Positions 44,377-55,315 of a stretch of DNA of 64,000 nt are shown in pieces. This stretch comes from Lasioglossum baleicum. Taxonomy: Eukaryota > Arthropoda > Insecta > Hymenoptera > Halictidae. The notes beneath the pieces are model-generated. The model saw nothing but the letters and a program-made list of their open reading frames with translations. It did not search any database and was not told the origin of the DNA. Position 1 is the stretch's first letter, and every line of letters starts with the position of its first letter. The position numbers and the translations under genes are program-made. The DNA lies in NCBI RefSeq assembly GCF_051020765.1, contig NC_134929.1:22954135-23018134 (forward strand), given 5' to 3'.

Positions 44377-47050
44377 GTACATCATATCCGCTCCTATGTC
44401 TGGAAACCAATATGGCAGCGTTCTAACCTCTCAAACGCGCTTGAAGTCGAGCAACTTTACTCGTGTATAACTTTTAAACGAGTGAATCCCGCACATTGAA
44501 ACTTGGATTTCGCGCACTAGAATTTAAGGATTTATCATTTTTCGTCGGATTGTATAAATATTACATCCAGAAAAGTTGAAAATTCTTGGTCCTTTGAGTG
44601 AATGTTCAGCCCTCCGCCAAGGTCGCGACACTGTGTGGTGGGGGAAGAGTGAGGATGGTTTGTGTAAATTTTATTGTGACAGATTTTTTGGCAAATTCAA
44701 GTGAGCACTACTGTATTTGCGAGCGATGCCCATGCACGGCGCGGCGCCGACGTGGAAACTTTCGTTTCCCACGAAAGAAATCTCGGGACCGATATATCGA
44801 TACGCGGTTTATCGCGGATCATTCCAAGCGAGTAAGCCAGTCTGCCCTGGCTCCTATCGCGTGGGAGACGGTGTAAAGGTCATTGCTGATGCAATGACCG
44901 TAATTTTGTTTGTTGATACTACCCGAGACCGTGACGGTCCTCGTGAACCTCGGTTAAGCCCTGTCCCGCGAGGGAGTTCTAAACAGGGTCTTCCTTTCCC
45001 GGAATATCTCGCGAAACATAGAAAAATGGCAGGAATCGTCTTGTGGTTCTATTGGGTCTGTCTCTTTGTACTAGTCTTGAGCCCTACAAAGCTATATACA
45101 TATATTGGATTTGTCTCTGAAGCTTTCATTATGCTCTAGAGAGAAAAGTAGAAGAATCTGGGTAGTGCATTTTATTTAGCAAGTACGTTGTGGTAGCTTA
45201 ACATGTTGAGCTCAAGTAGCTCAGCTAGGTAGCTCACGCGGTTCTAGGGCTGCCAATTTGGGTTAGCCTTTAGTACGGGGTCTACGTATAGGATTTCTCT
45301 TTGAAGTTTGCAGCGTGTCCCAAAGAGGAAAATATAAGAATCTAGGTAAGATATCAAATGGTCTAGGAAGTATTTTATTTGTCTTTCAACTTGTTGAATT
45401 AAATATTCCTTGGCAGCCATCGAGCTATTTTTCAAAAGCAACTAAAACTCCGTTCATTCACAGGTTAAAAGTAATACGTAATACTGTAAACAACATGTAC
45501 AAATTTAATTTAACTTTCTCCACTCGTATCGTTCATGCGTTGAAAGGAGAGTATTCTGCTGCAAGGATAGTTATCCGGCGCTGTTTCTCATCGATTTTTG
45601 GCCACTGGTACACCCAAACAATGGTCCATAACGAACTAGAGTGCTGCGGCGCAAAGATAAAAAAGGATATTGCTTCTGGCCGGGTAGAATGAAATCTCAA
45701 CAGAAAATGGTGCACGCTATGCTCAGATTCACGAAAATGTGAATTTGTTGCTACCAATTTGAAGTTACATGAAACATCATCTTTACTTCTATAACTCATC
45801 ACGCGGCGTTTGAAACCATTTTTATGAAAAAACAGAACTCTTTCCAGTTTCATAAACTGTCATAAAATTTATGAATGGTTACGTGCCTCCTGTACATTCC
45901 CTCTCGTACAATTTACTAGCACAGGCGATTGTTCCTCTTATTCGAGTGATTTCATCGAAGCTACGAATTATTCCAAGCACTCCCTGCAAAAATCCTGTTC
46001 GAAAAATCAGCCCAGCTGTTCCCGGCTCTTGTCCAAAGGTATGAAGCTGCCCCACATCCCCAATTGTCAAATTTCGTAGACTAACCGGGAGGTGAAGCTA
46101 GCCTTGCGAGTCAGCAAACGAACCGTGACACTGTGCACCAGCGAGGCAATCCTTCACCGGGCGTCTCCCTGGAAAATATTTCATACCCGGCTTATTGCGG
46201 ATGGTCCGGGACCGTAAAGGCAGATTTACACTTCTTCACTTTGGATGCACAAGCTGGATGATTCATCCACAGTGAATGTGCAAGACGAGGACCGGACCAT
46301 TTATATGTTTCTTGTCTCTTAAAAAAGAAATGAATCGAGTGCTGCCTCATGCTACTCTTTAAGAAAATTCATGTGAATTCTCGCTGTCTGGTGCCTCGCA
46401 TCCGTGTTTCACTCGCACTCCTTTCTTATTCTTTTTCCTACACAGAGAAATAGGAAATGCTCTATACAGATTTTTGATCATCAAGTCGTCTCGTCCCACT
46501 GTGCGGCGGATGAATATTAAGAGCCGGCCAGGAAGTTTGCGGAATCTCGGATTTCGAAGGAGAGCCGCCCTCCCCGATAGAGGGCCGATTTAATCCAGCC
46601 GGAAACCGGTGTCTGACAAATCGGCCGGATTATATCCATTCATCAGCGAGCAGGCCGCAGTCTGTTTGCGCGCGTTGCGCTCCAGCAACCCACATTTATC
46701 TCGTGCCAAGCCTGCGCTTTCGTATTTACGGCGTGCTCGGCTCGACGTGCCGGCCGTGGACGTCAGTCTCCGGAATTTTTTTCCGACTTTTGTTTTGCCC
46801 GTGTCGCAATCGATTCACCTCAACCGGCCTCCCGTCTCGATCGCGATTATTCTACATATATATCCGAGTGTCCCTATCAATCAATTATACTCCTCAGACA
46901 CATGGGGAACGGTGAACATGAACTGGGCTCGGTTTATGATGCTCGCGTCATGGTCTGCTATTTTTGTGGTCGAGTTCTCTTTACACGTGTCTATTTCGCG
47001 AGGCTCGTATACCTACTGGATATTTGATTTTTCAAGGATCATATTTATGG
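44377..47050. other. Intergenic DNA, no gene identified
   Basis: Frames of 92-148 codons (44598-44876, 44717-45139, 45315-45692 and 46609-47055 on plus; 45533-45853 on minus) were read and none shows a known motif, signal peptide plus mature pattern or repeat. Some hydrophobic stretches at their C-termini are not convincing membrane proteins. Confidence 0.4.
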
Positions 47051-47062
47051 GATGATTGCACT

Positions 47063-47282
47063 GGGCCCCATGGAAATCATCGACACAGATTTCACCGACA
47101 ACATTTCATTAATTTTTAATTAATTAATTAATTAATTCAAGAACACTCGGTTTCATATTTCGGTTTTCCACTGATTTTCATTCAATCCACATTAATTAAT
47201 TATTAATTAATAAAAAATTAATGAACTGTTGTCGGTGAAAACCGTGTCGGAGAAATCTGTATCGGTGATTTCCATGGGACCC
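47063..47282. mobile_element. MITE with a perfect 9-bp TSD
   Basis: GATTGCACT occurs at 47054-47062 and 47283-47291, flanking a 220-bp unit. The ends GGGCCCCATGGAAATCA and TGATTTCCATGGGACCC are inverted. The TIRs continue through CACAGATTTC.CCGACAAC. The centre is AT-rich with TAATTAATTAATT runs. A 9-bp TSD and G-rich ends fit the Mutator superfamily, inferred from these traits only. Confidence 0.85.
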
Positions 47283-47391
47283 GATTGCACTAGGATTTTT
47301 GAGATTTTTATTTATCTTGATTGAATCGAATTTTTCCTGGTTCTATTGTAAAATGTATTTTTAGCTTGTATTTTGAGGGTCAATTCACTAT

Positions 47392-47740
47392 AAATATGTT
47401 TCTTCTATCGATCGTATTTGCTGCTGATAAATGTTAAATGCCTTCGGCGCAACGGTTCGATCGTTTACTATTAGTTATGAAGCAATTTTGCTAATTATCA
47501 AACAAAATCAACGTTTCGATCCTAGGAATATTGTTCATAAAATCTCATAAAAACCTTATATACAATCATTTAATAGTTTCTGAAATTATTATAACATGTT
47601 TACTTTACAGACGCGATTCAAATAAATCTTGAAAAGGATCAAACTAGGATCGAAACGTTGATTTTGTTTGACAATTAGCAAAATTATTTCATAATTAGTA
47701 GTAAACGATCGAACCGTTGCACCGAAAGCATTTAACATTT
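47392..47740 (+). mobile_element. Non-autonomous Penelope-like element candidate, copy C
   Basis: Perfect 13-bp direct repeat GTCAATTCACTAT at 47379-47391 and 47741-47753. The ends share AAATGC-TTCGGCGCAACGG in inverted form. The left end has a ~37-nt extension (TTTCTTCTATCGATCGTATT) that equals the inverted right-end extension of copy B. One inverted GAAACGTT motif (about 47508-47523) and one direct one (47646-47660) are present. TTTACTTTACAGACGCGATT before the latter is shared with copy B. No open reading frame of note. Confidence 0.6.
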
Positions 47741-47753
47741 GTCAATTCACTAT

Positions 47754-48180
47754 TTTTTATTCGAATCTATCATAATTTCGCTAAGTACCTTAAAAAGTAA
47801 CAGTTTACATTGTTATCGGCGGTCTAGATTGTCTGTGAGTTGCAACTTCAATCAGCAATCCTCCCCTATGAAGAAATTATCGTTTACCCAATAGAAATAG
47901 AACCAGTGTTGTATGTGGTCTCAATTGATTATGAGTTGGACATTGAGTCGAATTCTTGTCCCGGTTCAAATTAAACAACCCTCCCCTATCGATAAACTAT
48001 AAACTTTGTTTCGCATCTGATTTAGCTAAGTACCCTGAAGGAAAGAACCATTCACAGTGTTCCCATTGACAACAAATACGATCTGAATTGACCACGAGTT
48101 GCAAGCAAGCTCTGCGCCGCAAACCAGTCAAAATTCGTCGACCTTCCCCTACGGCTTGGGTCCGTATTCAACAGTGTCAC
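47754..48180. other. Intergenic DNA, nothing identified
   Basis: Loose internal similarity: CCTCCCCTAT and nearby GTTGCAA, GAGTTG or ATTGA wording recurs at about 47860, 47980 and 48140, spaced ~115-160 bp, perhaps a very old tandem repeat. Confidence 0.35.
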
Positions 48181-49240
48181 CGAAAAGAAAAGTAGTTAGC
48201 AAGCGGAAACGGGGACGTCGATCGCGAAAATAGGCTGACGTGTTTGGTCGGATGGCAGCGTCAGAGTGTCTTGGATCGCGTCATCGTGGTTCGAGCATCG
48301 AGGCGTCGCGAACGTCACCGTTCGATGCCAGGGGCGTCGCGACGCCGCGTCGCGCCAGGCGGATCGCGGCAACAACAGCATCAGCCGCAGAGTAGCATCA
48401 GCCTCGTTCCCAGAATTTCGGCGATATCCGGTTCGCGCCGGTTCCCGCTGGCTCGCTTCCGATCTTCGGCATCGTCTGCTGCACGCTGCTCGACGTGGCG
48501 TCGCGTCGCGTCGCGTCGGTATCAGCGTGGTTGTCGTCGACGTCGTCCCTTTTCGACGAGTCGCGTCCGCTTGTAACCGAGGGGATGAAAAAGAGGGGAC
48601 ACGGCGTCGTTGCGTAAGCGTCTGGACGCCGAGGCACCGTTGCGTCAGTCGTTCGAAAGCTACTAAGCATCGCGGTCCACGAAAACTCGGCCGAGAACGA
48701 AACCGGCGCTCGCCTGCGAACGCTAATCCGTGAGTCTCTCGCTAATCCGAGGCGTCGGCTCCCGCTCGAAACCGGGGACCGTTCCCCACCGGGTTCCCAC
48801 GGGGTTCCTGCGCTCCTGGCTGGGTCTCCTCAAGGTCACAGCGTCCGACGTTGTTCCGTGTGTCCCGGACCTTGGTGCTGGGAAATCTCAAGGTCAATGC
48901 CACGTCGCCCCGCAACAGCAACAGCCGCGCAGTCGCGTCCTCCTCAGGATCGGATGGTTTTATGGTGCCGCCTCCGAGAGATCGAACGCGCATCTCTTCT
49001 CGACGTTCGATCGCGGGAGATCGCGCGGCGTCGCCTCGATCGATCGGTCCATCGATCCACCCCGCCGCGTCTCAACTATCGACTATGCGGTTACGTAAGA
49101 CGTGCTCGTTTTTTCAGCATCGCGAGACTGATGATAGCGGCTCGTGGCTCTTCGGGGGCCCGCTGTGACAGCGATGATCCTAATCGTTGGACTTGGGTTT
49201 TTCGGAGGAATTATACAGCCCGGCTTCTTAGTGATTAGAT
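48181..49240 (+). other. CpG-island-like segment, possible 5' exon
   Basis: The most CpG-dense kilobase of the window, including GTCGCGTCGCGTCGCGTCGG near 48500. Frames of up to 155 codons are open on both strands, so coding is doubtful. At 48730 the plus strand reads AATCC|GTGAGTCTC, a good splice-donor consensus at the end of the 155-codon frame (48266-48733). That would suit a non-coding first exon of a gene continuing to the right. No TATA box is evident, as expected for a CpG-type promoter. No downstream exon is recognised. Confidence 0.4.
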
Positions 49241-50944
49241 CGGAGATGGATAGCTAGGACACGTGTCGTGCCGAAATTGATCATTGGTACTCTGTTTTAT
49301 CATTATGTCGATGACTACTGTTTTCGTGTTAATCGATGCAAGCTGTGATTAAAAGCGAGCTTGGAAAGTTTGCGATAGGGGTGTCAAGCGAATTTAAGAA
49401 TGCGAGTGGTAGTGGCAAGGTCGTTGACATAAGGGTTGATATTCGCAACCCCCCCCCTTTCTTGGAACCGCTCGCGGACCTTTCTCTTTAATCCGCTCGC
49501 AATTAAAGGTGCAGTTTTCGGTGCAGATTTCTGGATCTATTTGCGACCTATTATATAAATGTGCTGTTTGTGCGTCTTCTATATTTTGCATACATTCAGA
49601 TGATTTGGTTTCTTTATATTATTGGCAAACGGAAGACATTTAATATGATCTAAGTGGATCTGTAGGTATGTTGTAACCGATAAGGAAGCACGGAAATCTA
49701 CATATATGCTGATTATAAATCATTTGCATAACCTACACACGTACGTTCAATATAAATCATACAATTCTACGTACACTTGCCAAATTTCAATTATTGGGAA
49801 CATTGTAGCACGAACATTGAACGAAGATTGATATCACGGAAATGAAATTTTTATGCAAGACAAAAATTGTCTCTATTAATTACGAGTTACAGAACTTAAC
49901 GTAAATATTTATTTCTTTTCTTAATAATTTTACAGAGTTGGAAACAATGCAATTTGTTAAATTCTTCAAATGATTTTCCCATTTCGTCTTCGACGCGCAC
50001 GTTTCTAATAATTTGACTGTCTTATGCTTCACCCCGTTCTCTATTATTATGCAGTACACGTAAAATGACAAGTTTCCGCATCTAAGCAACTGCACCAATT
50101 GGAATATGAGAACTTCGAAACCAGTCTGCCTGGTGCATTGTCAACGTGGACCGGAATAAAAGTCAATGCTGCAGAAATTGTGGGCAGAGAGGAACGGAGC
50201 GGATTAAAGGGGAACAAAGAGCGTTTATTAAGCGGGGACCGGCGATGCAGCTCGCTGCGGTATCGGATGCAGCGGTCTCCTTTAAGGTGGCGCGTCACTT
50301 TCCAACCTCGAATTTTTCCCCGACCCGGTACCCTCGTTAAACGTTAGTGGCCGAGTTCGTCGCAATGACGCAGGTTCGCCGGGTGCTCCGAATGTCTGCG
50401 GTCGACGGAACGGAGGTTTTCGCTTGTGCATCGACGTTTCCGCGACCTTATCAATCGGGGCTCGTCGATAAACCGTATTTGCGAGCTGATCGGCCGTGCA
50501 GCATCGTTCCACGAAGGTGAAGGGGGAAAACGGGAATTCCTCGTTACAACGACTGCATTTTTCCCCTGTTTTTCCGTGCATCTCGCGACATCGCGATCGT
50601 GACACGCGTCCGCGCAGCATTTTAATCAGAGACACAGATTGCCATAGAAATTCTCGGGACTAATGTTTTTTCTGCACACGTGGCCGATGATCAATATTCG
50701 CGAGCACAGTCCTCTACAAGGAGTCTCGGAACGTGGTCGACAGTTAGCTCAAACTTTCCTACAAAAAATTGTTCCGACGCAATTCCCGAAACGTGCCGAC
50801 AGTTTATGTTTACAATGCCACGTGGTCTCGGCCGGTAATTAGATGCACACATTCCGGGGAAACCAGTTTCTCCAGAAATATTCAAATCACTTTATATTTA
50901 ACTCGCTGATTGGCTTGTCTTTATAGCTGCGATGTCAACATACT
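49241..50944. other. Intergenic DNA, no gene identified
   Basis: AT-rich to about 50.05 kb, then CpG-rich. A run of nine C lies at 49449-49457. Overlapping frames of 64-117 codons at 50.0-50.9 kb are on both strands and unrecognised. Confidence 0.45.
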
Positions 50945-50946
50945 TA

Positions 50947-51852
50947 CACTGGTGGACAAAATGATAAGGCACCGTTGTACACACACAAAATTTCGTATAT
51001 GTATATGTCGTGAAATCTCAGTGGAAACGAATTATATTCACGGATGAAAAGAAACTAAATTTGGATGGTCCAGATGGATACGAGAGTATTATTTCCGTGA
51101 TTTAAGAAAGGAACAAAGGGTTTTGAGTCGCCGAAACTGTGGTGGCGGTACAGTAATGATATGGGGAGGAATCGGCTTTAGAGGAAAAATGGAAATAACA
51201 TTTATTCAAGGCCGTATGAATAGTGCCGGCTACTTAAATTTAATTAAAGAGCAAATTGGAACATATGCTCGCAGAATTGCTGGCAGAAAATATATATTTC
51301 AGTGCACATACTGCTCGTATAGTAAAACATTATTTCGAAGCGGAAAATAGAAAGGTTTTGAATTGGCCTGCAAGGTCTCCTGACCTAAACATTATCGAGA
51401 ACGTTTGGGGAAGACTGTCAAGAATATTATACGAAGGTGGAAAGCAGTACAGTACAGTGTCCGAATTGAAATCAGCAATTTTAGAAACTTGGGAAAGAAT
51501 ACATCAAAATGATATAAAAAATCTATATGGAAGTTTGCCAAGAAGAATGATTGAAGTGGTGCAACATAAAGGGCAGTCCACGCATAACTAAAACTGCCGA
51601 TAATTGTGTAATTTTGTTTAATTCTAATGCTTTCTTTATCCAATATTTAAAGTGCCTTACCATTTTGCCCACATTAAGAGCCAATTATTGTAGAAATAGC
51701 AAATGGTTTGAAAGAGTTATTTAATTTTTAGTATATTATATAAAAGTACCTTATCTTGTTGTATATTCACTTTCCACGTGCATATAACATATGTACAAAT
51801 GAATGTTCGTTGTTAAGAACCTTGAGGTGCCTTATCATTTTGACCACCAGTG
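50947..51852 (+). mobile_element. Tc1-like transposon, N-terminally deleted
   Basis: TIRs CACTGGTGGACAAAATGATA and, inverted at the right, CACTGGTGGTCAAAATGATA, both running into AGGCACC-type sequence. TA at 50945-50946 and 51853-51854. A weaker inverted subterminal copy (AAGTGCCTTACCATTTTG) lies at about 51650. Transposase remnant on the plus strand. At 906 bp it has lost the DNA-binding part. Confidence 0.92.
51021..51591 (+). pseudogene. Tc1-like transposase remnant
   Basis: WKRIIFTDEKKLNLDGPDG (from about 51023) carries the first catalytic Asp. A frameshift follows, then SRRNCGGGTVMIWGGIGFRG. The second catalytic block is damaged: after KYIF the QDN residues are lost and the sequence resumes in a new frame with AHTARIVKHYF. 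LNWPARSPDLNIIENVW with the third catalytic residue is intact, followed by the C-terminal helices to RRMIEVVQHKG and a stop. Two frameshifts and loss of the second Asp make it inactive. Confidence 0.9.
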
Positions 51853-51854
51853 TA

Positions 51855-52421
51855 TAAGCCACTCTTATCTCCTCTTTTTTCGTTTCGAAAACAAATAGAC
51901 GATCCTTGTAGCTATAAACACGAATTCGAAAATCGTTCATTCCATCCCTCGTACTTCTTGAGAATTTCAAGGAAGAGTCGAATTTTTAAACTTTAAGAAG
52001 TTCTGCTTTGACAGTAGAAGATATGAAAATGATTCTAACAAGCAATGTTTCGATAGATCCTCCTAATTACAAAATTCAAATGTGTTCGAACGAGTTTTAA
52101 AGAGAGCGCGACGCCTCCGATGGAGGATCGTGTGAAAGATAGCGGATCTTGTGGCTGATTTCGGTGGTACCAGAGACGATTGTTGATTGCGCAATATGAT
52201 CAACGAGTATTCAGTCTAATTTTAGATGTCGGGCCCCATGAATTGTCCAGTATCGCGTTAACCGATAACGTAGTACTCGAGTTGGCGCTGCGTCAATTGT
52301 GTTGACCGGCATAGTATGTACTCGAGAATGATTCGACGATTTGTGTATACATTTTTTTTTGGCGGTCACGATGTTTAATTTACATCATTATTTTAAGCAC
52401 CAATAGTCACGCCTATACATA
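51855..52421. other. Intergenic DNA, nothing identified
   Basis: Mixed sequence without frames of note or repeat ends. Confidence 0.5.
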
Positions 52422-52423
52422 TA

Positions 52424-52493
52424 CACTCCTCAAAAGAATTAACGGATCACTTGTGCGAACCCGAAAAATTGCTCCCACTTTATGTGATGATAA
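52424..52493 (+). mobile_element. Terminal fragment of a Tc1/mariner-type element
   Basis: CACTCCTCAAAAGAATTAAC after a TA (52422-52423). It agrees with 32431-32500 for ~70 bp and then diverges. No opposite terminus was found. Confidence 0.65.
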
Positions 52494-52894
52494 ATCCTTC
52501 AAAAATTGCCGTATCGATATCGTTAAACAATGGCTTGAAAGCATGAAATCTCTAGTTTCAGATGCTCTGTTTCAAATTGTTGCTATATTGGTTTTTTACA
52601 AAGTTATAGCGAGATGAAGACAATATTGTCGGTTAACAAAAATTTTGTGCATCTTTGGAACATCACACGGGAAGCAACAAATTTTTTTGATAAATCGCGT
52701 TAATATCACTGAGAAGGGCTATCTTTCCTGTGCCAGCCAAGCTTATATGGCAAGCCTGGTGCCACCCAGTCGCCTAGTGATCCTGTTTGGTATCGGTACG
52801 GACAGGTATCGGGGCGTGATGTAGGGGTAGCGCGATGCTACTTTGCCGACTCTTGGAGCACCAATTGCCCAGGCGTGGTATAAACCGGTATACA

Positions 52895-53283
52895 TAGGGG
52901 TGTGCGAGATCCCAGTCGGGACGGGAATTTCTCGCGAGATCGGGACGGAATTCCGAGTCTTTCGAAATCCCGAAAATATCTGTAATTCCCGACATTTTGA
53001 AGTTTCTCCATACTTCCAATTATTACAAGAATCTGAAAGCCATCGTGTTCTCGAAATTTACATATCTTATTAGTCGGGAATGTTTATGTTCGTAATATTG
53101 TAGAAAGTAATTGCGAATAACGATACTTTCGGGAATCCCAAATATTATTCTATATCTCGTACATTGTCGGGAATCCCGAATCTTCGCGGGATCCCGTATA
53201 TTTTCGGGAGTCCCGAAAATTCTCGGGAATCTCGAATATTTTCGGGAACCCCGGATATTTTACGGGAATCTCGCACACCCCTA
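52895..53283. mobile_element. hAT-type MITE with TCCCGAAAAT subterminal repeats
   Basis: Ends TAGGGGTGTGCGAGAT and ATCTCGCACACCCCTA-like sequence are inverted. The flanks GGTATACA and GTTATAAA agree at six of eight positions, fitting a decayed 8-bp hAT duplication. Inside both ends, GGGAATCCCGAA/TTTTCGGGA units repeat, like those of the hAT relic at 55316-56091. No transposase. Confidence 0.75.
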
Positions 53284-53823
53284 GTTATAAACCTTAACAA
53301 ACCCCGACTGCTATCTGAGGAATCTGATCGTCCAAAGCGATCAAAATTCAAAGTTAGTAGACTGCATGGTATAGAACCACAACAAACCTCCGCAAAATCT
53401 CACAAAAGTTTCTGATCTGAGGATACTAGTCCCGCTTTGAAGCCAATCGTGAACCAGTCTGTGTCTTACGATTAGCTGAAACACTCGATCAAAGCTCAAC
53501 GAGCTCTAGTACACCGCAATAAACCACAACAGACCTTCGGAAATTGTCGTAAAAATCTGTGATAGCAATTCGTGAAGGCCGATCTCGCATTGGAATTGAT
53601 CGTGAACCGATCTCGGTAGTACGATCTGGTAGGAGGACGCGCGTAACGGTGACCGGGTACCAATGAATAATTTATATTTACTTCGGCGTCGATTGGACTC
53701 GGGGTTCAGTGTCACGTGGGGAAGTTCGGGAGGTGGCGACGGGTACTACGACCGGCTGCGAGGAAACCCAGCCGCATGTGAACTCCGGGAGCCGGCCTTA
53801 TCTCGTTGATGTCACCTCGAGAG
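53284..53823. other. Upstream of candidate promoter, no gene
   Basis: Degenerate repeats of AAACC.CAACA-AC-TCGG.AAA type words (about 53291, 53375 and 53520) suggest an old local duplication. The last 120 bp are CpG-rich and lead into the TATA box. Confidence 0.35.
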
Positions 53824-53860
53824 TATAAAAGACAGGCTCTTTCGACAGGTGGCTTCAGTA
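53824..53860 (+). promoter_or_regulatory. TATA box plus initiator, candidate core promoter
   Basis: TATAAAAG at 53824-53831 is followed by an arthropod initiator TTCAGTA whose A (53857) lies 33 bases downstream of the first T, the spacing expected for a transcription start. A DPE at +28 is only partial (GGGAC at 53884-53888). Confidence 0.55.
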
Positions 53861-54255
53861 ATTCGCGCGAGGACGCCCGTACAGGGACCAATTCTGCCGG
53901 ACGCGTGGGTGACGCCTCATCCCCAGAGCATCATCATCAACGTGACTTTTCCCTTTCGATCCGCGCATCGATCATACCTCTCGTCATCCCCTAAGTTGTC
54001 AGCCGAAGCGCGAGTCCTGCCCGTTTGTCCTTCCACGATCGAAGTGGAAGCCACAGGCGAGTCCTTCTGGTAGACAGCGTGGTCCCGTGCAAGACCGTTG
54101 GGAGAGACCCGTGCACTGTCATAGTGACCCGCATAGTGACGCCCGTTGAAGTCGCGAGGGACACTTATGAAGGGGTCCGTCAACGCACCGAGGCCCATCG
54201 TTGATCAGAACAGATATATTTGGGATAACGATTGGAAGCAGTAGACGCTGACAAG
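53857..54255 (+). other. Candidate first exon of an unidentified gene
   Basis: From the predicted start at 53857 the sequence is CpG-rich and runs to CTGACAAG|GTACGTGAC at 54255/54256, a close match to a splice donor. Frames of 62-74 codons pass through it on the plus strand, but none has a recognisable motif, so it may be mostly 5' UTR. No downstream exon with coding homology could be found to the right, where hAT and LTR debris dominate. An alternative is that the TATA/Inr pair is fortuitous. Confidence 0.35.
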
Positions 54256-55307
54256 GTACGTGACACGTGCTCGCCAGAACACGCTTTCGGACATGCTAGT
54301 GTTCTCGACCGTTCGATCCACTGCACCCGCAGGGATCATAGACGTCTGCATCCCTCGATTTAGAATCTGTCCAAGTTCGTTCGAGTTTTACTTTGACCCT
54401 GATCTTGGAGGATGATCTTGGGAGCTGTTTCCTGATGTTAATTGTTTCCCGATCTTAATTGTTTCTCTCAATTTAAATTTAAGACTAAATAGATTGTTTG
54501 AAAGCAAAGTTTGTTCTACAATTTGAGATAGTGGTCATTAATTGATTTCCGCAATTTAAATGTAGTGCAAAGACATTGTTAATCATTTGAAAGCAAAGCA
54601 GAGGGCAACTCTCTCAATTTGACGCAATTACCTGAATCTATATGGCACAGAGCACACACCAAGTATTGCATAATTTGAGATAGTGGGGTGTAAAGACCCA
54701 AGTTTGGATGATTCGAAGATGACAACGAGGCTACCGCATGATACGGCGGAAGTTAGTTAGAAAATACACTGAATCATAGGTATGAGCTACTGAGTCGGGC
54801 GGCTATCATTGTTGTTGTACCGTAAAACCGAAGAGAGCGTCTATGCGATTCATTCTTGACGGTTGTTGCTCTCGAGAGTAGAACTCGTGGGAGATACTCT
54901 TCGAAGTTTGTCTCGAGTCAACAAGTTGCGTTAGATTGAGATCTGCGGTTTAACGTGGAGTTCGAGTCACTGTTTGCTAACGATCAATGATAGCGCTTAT
55001 ATAATTACTTTCGCGTAGACTCTGCTGGTGTATTAATTAATGGTGGGGATTAAGTGGGAACTTCGTTCTCTTGCGCTTTCGCACCACCTGTATACTGTTT
55101 TGGCACTTCTACTGTTAACAAGTATTTACAAAGTGAGATTAATGATTGCTAGGAACGAATCTACTTGAAATATTTTTTATCGATTGCTTTACACGCAGGA
55201 AATTAACCTTTTCACTGGAACAAGTCGGCTCAGATTTCGATGATTCATTAACCGAGGATAAGAATTACATTAACTCTGTACGAGGTTTCAGACTTTGAAA
55301 GCACATT
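54256..55307. other. Intergenic or intronic DNA, nothing identified
   Basis: Two loose copies of a GAAAGCAAAG...CAATTTGAGATAGTGG segment (about 54495-54536 and 54590-54685) suggest an old duplication. No gene or mobile-element end is visible. Confidence 0.45.
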
Positions 55308-55315
55308 ATTATTTC

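Noticed and set aside
45315..45853. Opposite-strand frames that look like a mobile-element protein
   Set aside because: Translations were read in full; no DDE, reverse-transcriptase or zinc-finger pattern found.
46609..47055. 148-codon frame with a hydrophobic C-terminal segment
   Set aside because: No signal-peptide or transmembrane architecture convincing enough, and no family resemblance; it ends shortly before a MITE.
48244..49238. Several 100-155-codon frames on both strands
   Set aside because: Arg/Ser-rich products from CpG-rich DNA in five overlapping frames; no conserved motif. Kept only as a possible 5' exon region.
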